From the NCBI GenBank assembly GCA_020350865.1, contig CP070726.1, positions 315,376-321,293 of the forward strand: DNA of 5,918 nucleotides. The letters are read 5' to 3'. Positions 1 to 4,630 of the stretch are shown piece after piece. Under the pieces are notes generated by a model. That model was not told the DNA's origin. It searched no databases and was given only the letters and a program-made list of their open reading frames with translations. Source of the DNA: Thermoplasmata archaeon (GTDB lineage Archaea > Thermoplasmatota > Thermoplasmata > GCA-020350865). The number at the start of each line of letters is the position of its first letter. The stretch's first letter is position 1. The position numbers and the translations under genes are program-made.

Positions 1-289
1 ATACGATACCAAAAAAACAGATCCGGTTGTTGCGGCAGAGCTTAAACTCATCAACCTGCGTGTCCGCCAGACAACCGAGTACGGAGACACCGTCCTTCCG
101 GTGCTATTGGCAGGTGATGCCAGAACATCCCTGTCACCACAACTACAACCGCTGGTATGCGTTGATTTCCGAGAAAGCGAACTTTACTTCCGCAAACTGT
201 TCGACATGATCTGGCGGATTTATGAACTCCCCTTCGATAATCCGCTGCTGGAAGAATTACAGGAATCCATGAGCCCGCAACGCAAGTGA
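1..289 (+). CDS. TIR-domain protein, 3' end only (5' part outside window)
   Basis: The frame is open from base 2 to a TGA at 287-289 and gives 95 residues of a protein whose start lies left of the window. The segment TVLPVLLAGD, then VCVDFRESELYFRKLF and a final helix with IYELPFDNP, follow the usual end of bacterial and archaeal TIR domains: a beta strand reading 'IPVLL', a 'DFR' strand, then the last amphipathic helix. A VAAEL helix near fragment residue 10 may carry the catalytic Glu of TIR NADases, but the diagnostic N-terminal half is missing, so activity cannot be judged. TIR domains of this kind cleave NAD+ or make cyclic ADP-ribose signals in anti-phage defence (known for the family). 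It is convergent with the SIR2 gene, with 68 bases between them. Six of its seven Arg codons are CGN, unlike cooC at 4631-5422. TIR assignment is fairly sure; any N-terminal domains are unknown. Confidence 0.72.
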   Translation, partial: YDTKKTDPVVAAELKLINLRVRQTTEYGDTVLPVLLAGDARTSLSPQLQPLVCVDFRESELYFRKLFDMIWRIYELPFDNPLLEELQESMSPQRK

Positions 290-357
290 ATAAAGAACTA
301 CAGAACTTCACTAATACGCTTAATGATGGACCAAGATTACTTGTAAGGCCTGTAACC
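290..357. other. Convergent gap between TIR and SIR2 genes
   Basis: This 68-base gap separates the stops of two converging genes. I see no convincing hairpin and no oligo-T run on either strand, so the terminators are not obvious. An AGGCCT palindrome near 347-352 is too short to mean much. Confidence 0.4.
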
Positions 358-1422
358 CTATCTCAAAATCGAAGCGACTATCTCGGGAATATCATCGTGA
401 TTTTTGTACCACAGCGGTGTGACTCCCAGCTCCCTTAGAATTAACTCATTGGCCTTTGCATCGAACCTCTCGACCTGTCTGACAATTTCCTGAATCTCGC
501 CAAACACTCGGCCGTCAGTTTTGATGCCGCTTCTCGCAAACCGTTCGTAATATTTGCGGGCATTCTCATCGATTTCGTGAATATCGTCCTCACTGACGGT
601 CTGTTGTTGCGGTTCTTGCATCAGGGCGTAGTTTTTTGTCTGTATGGGTGTCTTCTGGATCGCGTCCAGAAGCCTGCGCATGTTCCGGTCCGATAAAGAC
701 AGACCTATCATAAGACCGGTGGAGCTGGACATGCACTGTATCTGCACCAGATTCGACCATGAATAAGCGTCATGAGAGGCCAGGTGATACTGTTCTTCCG
801 TAAAGATCAGTTCCTCGGCACTTGAACCATCCCCTCGGATAGGCACGTAACCATGTACGTGGTAAATGGGTAGAGCCTCCTCAGAAGGCAACCGGGTGGC
901 TTCCTTCCAGACAGATTGGGCTTTTATGTCTTTGCTTTCGAGGGCCAATTCCAAGAGGCTGTCGTAGTTGTAGGTGACTATTGCATGCAGGGCACGCTCA
1001 CCTCGTTTGGCTTTGCATAGGTTGGTTACCGCGCGAAGGGTCGGATTCGCTTCTAACATTGGACCAGGGTATGGTGTTTGCAAATCATCATAATATGTGA
1101 ATCCCGCATACAAAGTCATCTTGAGTTCCTCAAGGAATTCGTCTGCCGAATCAAATTGAGAACGGATCTTCCTTGCGCTAATGTCAAGCGGTTCTTGGCG
1201 TTGTCGAAGATGCCACTCTGCAATGGAAAAAAGATAATTGGGATATGCTCTAAGCCCTTCACCAATATTGGGTTCCCGAAGCCTGGAGTAGTACATGGCT
1301 AATACGAGTTGTTCCCATGTAGGAAGACCGTTCGCTCTGGAAACCCCTGCCCCAAGATACAGAGTGAGGCTTTTGTTCTGATGAGCAGTTCGCAGGCTTT
1401 TGATTACAGCTTTACGATCCAT
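358..1422 (-). CDS. SIR2-family (SIR2_2-like) predicted NADase, defence-type
   Basis: A 354-residue protein with the full set of SIR2 nucleotide-site motifs: YLGAGVS at 22-28, TYNYD at 150-154 (Asn152, Asp154), the catalytic His in HVHG (His190), and a GLSLSDRNMRRLL segment at 240-252. The 38-residue spacing between Asn and His suits defence SIR2 domains such as ThsA, which hydrolyse NAD+ instead of deacetylating proteins. There is no CxxC zinc module as in sirtuin deacetylases. After about residue 270 only some 85 residues remain, ending in LGVTPLWYKNHDDIPEI, a common end for SIR2_2 proteins and too short for a SLOG domain. The ATG at 1422 is supported by GGGGAGG at 1429-1435, six bases upstream. 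Its neighbour is a TIR protein, another NAD+-consuming family. About 16 of 26 Arg codons are CGN. The likely role is NAD+ depletion during phage attack; what triggers it is unknown. Confidence 0.85.
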   Translation of the reverse strand: MDRKAVIKSLRTAHQNKSLTLYLGAGVSRANGLPTWEQLVLAMYYSRLREPNIGEGLRAYPNYLFSIAEWHLRQRQEPLDISARKIRSQFDSADEFLEELKMTLYAGFTYYDDLQTPYPGPMLEANPTLRAVTNLCKAKRGERALHAIVTYNYDSLLELALESKDIKAQSVWKEATRLPSEEALPIYHVHGYVPIRGDGSSAEELIFTEEQYHLASHDAYSWSNLVQIQCMSSSTGLMIGLSLSDRNMRRLLDAIQKTPIQTKNYALMQEPQQQTVSEDDIHEIDENARKYYERFARSGIKTDGRVFGEIQEIVRQVERFDAKANELILRELGVTPLWYKNHDDIPEIVASILR

Positions 1423-1428
1423 AGATAC

Positions 1429-1435
1429 CCTCCCC
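1429..1435 (-). promoter_or_regulatory. Strong Shine-Dalgarno for the SIR2 gene
   Basis: On the minus strand GGGGAGG lies six bases before the ATG at 1420-1422. It fixes the start of the SIR2 protein. Confidence 0.75.
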
Positions 1436-1470
1436 TTTGTACTAAATCCGCACCTTAAGTCGATTACGAA

Positions 1471-1485
1471 GGCTCATTTCGAGCC
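1471..1485. repeat. Small inverted repeat in the SIR2 leader
   Basis: GGCTC-ATTTC-GAGCC forms a perfect five-base dyad with a five-base loop. It sits close to the start site expected from the 1506-1511 TATA box, so it could be an operator or a leader hairpin. It is short enough to be chance. Confidence 0.3.
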
Positions 1486-1505
1486 GCTCACGGATAATCA
1501 TCCCG

Positions 1506-1542
1506 TTTATACGAATTTGAATACATTTTCACATATAAAAAA
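1506..1542 (-). promoter_or_regulatory. Candidate promoter region for the SIR2 gene
   Basis: Two TATA-like boxes read on the minus strand in an AT-rich patch: TTTTTTATATGT (1531-1542), preceded by the A-rich CAAATAC, and TATAAA (1506-1511). They would put transcription starts near 1505 and 1482, leaving leaders of about 60-85 bases. I cannot tell which is used. Confidence 0.4.
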
Positions 1543-1611
1543 GTATTTGCCAAATATAACTTTGGTATTCTACTTGAAAGACATCTAACACTTTACTTTC
1601 ACCACCCCCCC

Positions 1612-1628
1612 ACAATAGATTGTATAAA
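1612..1628 (+). promoter_or_regulatory. TATA box with abutting dyad before the GyrI-like gene
   Basis: TATAAA at 1623-1628 lies 34 bases before the ATG at 1662, which predicts a start near 1651 and a very short leader. The twelve bases ACAATAGATTGT (1612-1623) are a perfect dyad with a two-base centre that runs into the TATA box, over the position where TFB would bind the BRE. This is the geometry of a repressor or activator site. The regulator is unknown. Confidence 0.45.
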
Positions 1629-1650
1629 GCCGCATGCCATGCCCAAATCC

Positions 1651-1656
1651 GGTGGT
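1651..1656 (+). promoter_or_regulatory. Shine-Dalgarno for the GyrI-like gene
   Basis: GGTGGT lies five bases before the ATG at 1662, a typical archaeal site. It favours this ATG over the in-frame upstream codon at 1620, which lies in the promoter. Confidence 0.65.
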
Positions 1657-1661
1657 TTATC

Positions 1662-2132
1662 ATGAGTGAAATCACAATTGTCGAGGTCGATGACAAATTG
1701 GTGCTCGGAATGCGCAGGCGGGGCAAATACCAGGAGATTGCCAACATGTTTCCCGTTCTGTTTCAGTACGCAGTGCAATCGGGCGCCCAGATTTCGGGGC
1801 ATCCCATCTTCGTATGCCACGAAACGACAATCGAGGAGGTCAAGAAAGCCGATGAGGAAGGAAATGCAGACATCGAGGTAGTGGTGCCCGTCGCCTCTGC
1901 AATGGAGGGCACAGAAGAGGTGAAATGCTACGAACTGCCTGGGGGCACCATGGCCAAGATCATTCACAAGGGCCCCTATGAGGCTTGCGAGCCCACATAC
2001 CAGAGGCTCCATGCATGGCTTGCAGAGAACAACAAAAAGATCACCGGCCCCGTACGGGAAATCTATCTCAACGACCCCAGGGAGGTTACCCCCGAGGAAA
2101 CCCTCACCGAGATATATGCGCCAATAGACTGA
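1662..2132 (+). CDS. Stand-alone GyrI-like / AraC effector-binding domain protein
   Basis: A 156-residue protein that is one complete GyrI-like (SOUL/Rob effector-binding) domain. It opens with a strand TIVEVDDKLVLGMRRRGKY at 5-23, has a central IEVVVPV strand at 71-77, the GTMAKIIHKGPYEACEPTY segment around 95-113, and the conserved end REIYLNDP (132-139) with TEIYAP (149-154), where Glu133 and Glu150 stand at usual ligand-pocket positions. No helix-turn-helix or other DNA-binding part is attached. Members of this family bind hydrophobic or cationic small molecules, some shield DNA gyrase, and some hydrolyse cyclopropanoid compounds. Which applies here cannot be read from the sequence. It is a single-gene unit, convergent with the type 3 repeat gene 30 bases away. 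It is cytosolic, with no signal or membrane segment. Confidence 0.85.
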   Translation: MSEITIVEVDDKLVLGMRRRGKYQEIANMFPVLFQYAVQSGAQISGHPIFVCHETTIEEVKKADEEGNADIEVVVPVASAMEGTEEVKCYELPGGTMAKIIHKGPYEACEPTYQRLHAWLAENNKKITGPVREIYLNDPREVTPEETLTEIYAPID

Positions 2133-2154
2133 GATATATAAGAAAAGTGTCTTC

Positions 2155-2177
2155 GTGCTTGTTTAATTTTCAAGCAC
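2155..2177. terminator. Inverted repeat with T-rich loop at a convergent junction
   Basis: GTGCTTG (2155-2161) pairs perfectly with CAAGCAC (2171-2177) around the nine-base loop TTTAATTTT. The element spans the gap after the GyrI-like gene and contains the last codons and stop of the type 3 repeat gene. A hairpin would form in transcripts from either side, so it may be a shared terminator. The T-run is in the loop instead of after the stem, which is not the classic bacterial form. Confidence 0.45.
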
Positions 2178-3293
2178 AAGGATTCTCACGTATTCGAATC
2201 CCGCGGTGCCGCAGCTTACGGCAAGATGCGGCTCGTGGTATTCCCCAACAGGATATGTGATATTTGAAATGTACACCCGGACATCGTTCACAAATGCGCT
2301 GACTGTCCCGTTGTAAACCGTAAATCTCATGACATACCATTCTCCATATGTTATATTCATGTCAACATTGAGGTTTTCATGCACGTAATTGATCTTATTT
2401 GCCATATGCCTCACAGTTAGACCATTCACTTCCGCGAAAAGAACCATACCGCTTTCATAGTTGAGCAGATGGCTGTCCCTTGTCAGCAGCTGGGCCTCCA
2501 CATCTCGGATCTCCGCCCTTTCAATGAACCTCACCTTCGTTTCCATTGTGAAGTTGCCGCCATGGAAGAAGGGGAAGAAATAAACGGAGATGTTTCCCTC
2601 CGGGTCGTATCCCTCGAGTATCCCATCAACCAAAGCCCACTCTCCCCAGCTCCTGTCATCATGATAATAGCCGTTCGAAAAGTTCCAAAACAGCATTTGG
2701 GTCCAATTCACCCCGTCTATGACAACGGTGGGTCGTAGATCCTCTCTTGTCGGGTCGGTTATATAGTTGTCCTCGCCGTATTCCAGCTCTTCGAGGTCGT
2801 GGATACCGTCTCCGTCCGTATCATTGTTTGTGGCGTTGGTGATGTACCCGTCCAAACCTAAGATAACCTCTTCTCCATCACTTATTCCGTCGCCATCCGT
2901 ATCATTGTTCAATGCGTTCGTGAAGTATCGGGAGTCGTTCAAAATCGTATTGTAGTATCCACCTATTAACCTTCCCGGAAAACCCAACACAAGCTCCTCG
3001 CTGTCACTCAACCCGTCATCATCCGTATCCGCCGACTGGGGGTTGCTCTGAAACTCATACTCTTTTGAATTTACCAGACCGTCCCCGTCTAAATCCTCAT
3101 CTGCATCGTCGGGGTTCTTCGGATCAAGACCGTAGAGCTTTTCCCACCAGTCCGCAAGGCCGTCCCCGTCGTCATCGTCATCAACGTCATCCGTGATCCC
3201 GTCGCCGTCCGTATCGCTCAGGTACAGGTAGGCAAAACCTGCGGCAGCCATAATAATAAGAAGGGGAATAACAATGACTTCCAAGTCCTTCAT
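2163..3293 (-). CDS. Membrane-anchored thrombospondin type 3 repeat protein with concanavalin-like domain
   Basis: Counted from the ATG at 3291-3293 the protein has 376 residues. Residues 5-25 (EVIVIPLLIIMAAAGFAYLYL) form an uncleaved signal anchor. Residues 27-185 hold about five calcium-binding type 3 repeats of the DTDGDGI/LxDxxE form, with an Asp-rich stretch near 37-45. Residues 196-376 are beta-rich, with WALVDGILEGY and a run of alternating strands, like LamG/DUF1080 concanavalin-type domains that often bind sugars. Eleven N-x-S/T sequons from residue 119 onward fit an outward-facing archaeal glycoprotein. No catalytic motif is recognised. The start is uncertain: the ATG has no ribosome site, while GGGGAGG at 3361-3367 lies seven bases before an in-frame ATT at 3351-3353, which would add 20 charged residues. 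Longer starts at 3464 or 3476 overrun the promoter. It is probably a cell-surface or adhesion protein. Confidence 0.85.
   Translation of the reverse strand: MKDLEVIVIPLLIIMAAAGFAYLYLSDTDGDGITDDVDDDDDGDGLADWWEKLYGLDPKNPDDADEDLDGDGLVNSKEYEFQSNPQSADTDDDGLSDSEELVLGFPGRLIGGYYNTILNDSRYFTNALNNDTDGDGISDGEEVILGLDGYITNATNNDTDGDGIHDLEELEYGEDNYITDPTREDLRPTVVIDGVNWTQMLFWNFSNGYYHDDRSWGEWALVDGILEGYDPEGNISVYFFPFFHGGNFTMETKVRFIERAEIRDVEAQLLTRDSHLLNYESGMVLFAEVNGLTVRHMANKINYVHENLNVDMNITYGEWYVMRFTVYNGTVSAFVNDVRVYISNITYPVGEYHEPHLAVSCGTAGFEYVRILVLEN
2748..2909 (-). repeat. Two tandem 81-base (27-residue) type 3 repeat units
   Basis: Residues 129-155 and 156-182 are head-to-tail copies: each begins NNDTDGDGI, continues with an acidic EE segment, and ends YITNAT or YITDPT. 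At DNA level the units lie at 2829-2909 and 2748-2828. This marks a recent or maintained duplication within the calcium-binding stalk. Confidence 0.75.
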
Positions 3294-3360
3294 GCGCTGT
3301 TTGACATTCTTATGTTCCTTTTCGGTTTCCAACCCTATTGGTTTTTCAGGAATCTGAGGT

Positions 3361-3367
3361 CCTCCCC
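3361..3367 (-). promoter_or_regulatory. Shine-Dalgarno-like GGGGAGG before an ATT codon
   Basis: On the minus strand the same seven bases as the SIR2 ribosome site stand seven bases ahead of an in-frame ATT at 3351-3353. No ATG, GTG or TTG lies in range of it in frame. With the promoter at 3401-3415 it would sit about 15 bases into the transcript. Confidence 0.45.
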
Positions 3368-3400
3368 AACTTTTCCTATGGGATATAATACCAAATCTAG

Positions 3401-3415
3401 AAATATAAAGCTTTC
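3401..3415 (-). promoter_or_regulatory. BRE/TATA promoter of the type 3 repeat gene
   Basis: Minus strand GAAAG followed by CTTTATAT is close to the archaeal BRE plus TATA consensus. It predicts transcription from about 3380, just before the GGGGAGG at 3361-3367. It argues that the open frame upstream of 3380 is not translated. Confidence 0.65.
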
Positions 3416-3492
3416 TGAAATGCTGGGTATTCACTTCGCTGGATATCGTCAGTGCCTCTTTCATCCGATTCCACAATCACCCTCCCATCCAT

Positions 3493-3508
3493 GAAACCGC
3501 TTAAATAA
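3493..3508 (+). promoter_or_regulatory. BRE/TATA promoter of the four-helix membrane protein gene
   Basis: GAAACCGC followed by TTAAATAA is centred about 27 bases before the ATG at 3532, and no ribosome site is near that ATG. The spacing implies a leaderless or nearly leaderless mRNA. Confidence 0.6.
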
Positions 3509-3531
3509 TCCCAGGTTTTTATCCCCGTACC

Positions 3532-4068
3532 ATGGAGAGAGCCCAGCGCGTGTCCTTCGGGGTCATCAAACCGTTCCTCACCTCGCATCACCCCCACTGC
3601 AGGTATTTCGAAAACGACGTGTACCTCCTGAAGGGGCGCAGGCTGTGCATCGGCTGCTTCACTTCATACCCCATAGCCATAGCCGTGGTGGTGCTCTGGT
3701 TTTTCGGCTTCTTTCCCTATTACTGGCATATCCTGCTTCTGCTGGGCCTAATCTTCGGTCTGGTCCAGCTGCTCAGCTTCACGCGCCTCACGGACAGGAA
3801 AGGGGTAAAAGTCCTGGTAAAGGTCTTTTTGGGCCTTGGCTTCGGTTTCTTTGCCTCGGGCATCATGGCCATGCCCGTCCCGCTCTGGGTCAAGGTGGTG
3901 ACCTTCATAAACCTGGGTATTTTAACAGGCATGCTGGGTTTTTTCCGCTACAAGAAGGTCATAAAGATCTGCGAGAGATGCGAATACAAAGGGAACTACT
4001 TTATCTGCCCGGGCTTTGCCCCGCTGTACGGGGCTTCAGCCTACCAAAAGAAGGAAAAAAAAGAATAG
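3532..4068 (+). CDS. Four-helix membrane protein with paired CxxC knuckles, unknown function
   Basis: I do not recognise this 178-residue protein firmly. Four hydrophobic helices lie at about 45-61, 65-84, 93-112 and 119-138. Before them is HHPHC (19-23) and CIGC (39-42); after them is CERC (147-150) with Cys159. With four helices, both ends fall on the same side, probably the cytosol, where the two CxxC pairs could form one zinc-ribbon-like site. The run KGRRLCIGCFTSYP entering the first helix faintly recalls DUF2085 membrane proteins (CARCTGIY-type motif), but similarity is too weak to assign it. The tail is Lys/Glu-rich (QKKEKKE), coded by A-rich DNA that doubles as a terminator for the opposite gene. 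Expression looks leaderless from its own promoter; the nearest gene behind it is divergent. Confidence 0.75.
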   Translation: MERAQRVSFGVIKPFLTSHHPHCRYFENDVYLLKGRRLCIGCFTSYPIAIAVVVLWFFGFFPYYWHILLLLGLIFGLVQLLSFTRLTDRKGVKVLVKVFLGLGFGFFASGIMAMPVPLWVKVVTFINLGILTGMLGFFRYKKVIKICERCEYKGNYFICPGFAPLYGASAYQKKEKKE

Positions 4069-4082
4069 AAAAAAGAAAAAAA
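4055..4082 (-). terminator. Oligo-T terminator of the Pro-rich protein gene
   Basis: On the minus strand, directly after the stop at 4087-4089, come T runs of seven (4076-4082), six (4069-4074) and eight (4055-4062). Such T tracts without a hairpin are standard archaeal terminators. The last run lies within the coding end of the plus-strand gene at 3532-4068. Confidence 0.7.
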
Positions 4083-4086
4083 GGTT

Positions 4087-4491
4087 TCAGCGGGGTGGCG
4101 GCTGCGGCGGTGGATACTGGGGCTGCTGTGGCGGATACCCCGGCTGCTGCGGCGGTGGATAGTACGGCTGTTGGGGCGGCGGGTAGTAGCCCGGCGGCGG
4201 TGCCTGCGGGATCGGGGGTCTCACAATGAGCCAGATTATCAGGGCTATGCACCCGCAGCAGAACCCGAAAATTCCCCAGAGTATGCCGCTCTTGCCCCTC
4301 TTTTCCGCGTCCTTGTACATGAAGATGGCGATCAGGATGGATATTACCAGTGATATTATGTTCAAAATCCAGCTAACGGCACCGGCAGTGGGGTCGTAGT
4401 ATTCATCAACTTCCTGCGCCGACACTGTCAAGGGTATGACTGCAAGAGCCAATACCACCAAAATCGCAGTTATTAATGCTGTCTTCCTCAT
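4087..4491 (-). CDS. Small exported membrane protein with Pro/Tyr/Gln-rich tail
   Basis: A 134-residue protein. Residues 1-25 form a signal peptide (MRK, a long hydrophobic core, then VSA|QEVDE as a plausible cleavage site). Two membrane helices follow at about 38-58 and 70-90, joined by YKDAEKRGKSG. This YxDAExRGxSGxLW...LIVRPP pattern is common in small archaeal and bacterial membrane proteins related in layout to PLDc_N domains. FCCGC (77-81) lies inside the second helix. Residues 92-134 repeat PPPQQP and YYPPP units, a flexible tail. The ATG at 4491 is chosen because AGGTGGG stands six bases upstream; an in-frame ATG at 4554 would lie upstream of the promoter's TATA box. No enzymatic function is visible. 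Its own promoter is divergent from that of cooC. Confidence 0.75.
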   Translation of the reverse strand: MRKTALITAILVVLALAVIPLTVSAQEVDEYYDPTAGAVSWILNIISLVISILIAIFMYKDAEKRGKSGILWGIFGFCCGCIALIIWLIVRPPIPQAPPPGYYPPPQQPYYPPPQQPGYPPQQPQYPPPQPPPR

Positions 4492-4497
4492 TTTATT

Positions 4498-4504
4498 CCC
4501 ACCT
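4498..4504 (-). promoter_or_regulatory. Shine-Dalgarno for the Pro-rich protein gene
   Basis: Minus strand AGGTGGG lies six bases before the ATG at 4489-4491 and decides the start in favour of the signal-peptide form. Confidence 0.7.
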
Positions 4505-4536
4505 AAGTCTCCAGCAAGTAGCCGTATGGAGTATGG

Positions 4537-4552
4537 TTTAATAACCTTTTCC
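4537..4552 (-). promoter_or_regulatory. BRE/TATA promoter of the Pro-rich protein gene
   Basis: Minus strand GGAAAAGG followed by TTATTAAA predicts a start near 4515, about ten bases before the ribosome site. A tandem GTATGGA/GTATGGT pair (4524-4537, plus strand) lies between TATA and start. Confidence 0.5.
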
Positions 4553-4579
4553 ACGGAAAAACACGCATCTTAGGCTCAA

Positions 4580-4593
4580 GAAACCCTTTTTAA
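4580..4593 (+). promoter_or_regulatory. BRE/TATA promoter of cooC
   Basis: GAAACCC followed by TTTTTAA lies about 40 bases before the ATG at 4631 and predicts a start near 4616. The leader is short, and GCGGT just before the ATG is at best a weak ribosome site. Confidence 0.5.
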
Positions 4594-4630
4594 CCAGCTT
4601 ACAATTACCAAGAAAGAAGAGCGCGGTATC

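Noticed and set aside
286..440. GTG-started frame of about 50 codons overlapping the TIR stop
   Set aside because: It runs mainly antisense to the SIR2 3' end, has no ribosome site of its own that I can see, and no recognisable features.
1..1422. Canonical Thoeris (ThsA/ThsB) label
   Set aside because: The SIR2 protein lacks room for the SLOG domain, the genes converge, and the TIR gene is cut off, so only a looser NAD+-related defence link is supported.
1605..1611. Run of seven C residues before the GyrI-like promoter
   Set aside because: A single short homopolymer with no other G or C runs to form a quadruplex; probably chance.
1599..2012. Minus-strand frame opposite the GyrI-like gene
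   Set aside because: The plus strand codes a complete conserved domain with promoter and ribosome site; the reverse frame has no family features.
3294..3476. Upstream extension of the repeat protein to ATG 3464 or TTG 3476
   Set aside because: It would translate through the BRE/TATA promoter at 3401-3415 and the ribosome-site-like GGGGAGG, and has no typical N-terminal signal.
3645..4229. Plus-strand frame over two genes, ending in an Ala-rich stretch
   Set aside because: It is out of frame with the four-helix protein and antisense to the Pro-rich repeats; the Ala run is just the complement of the proline and glutamine codons.
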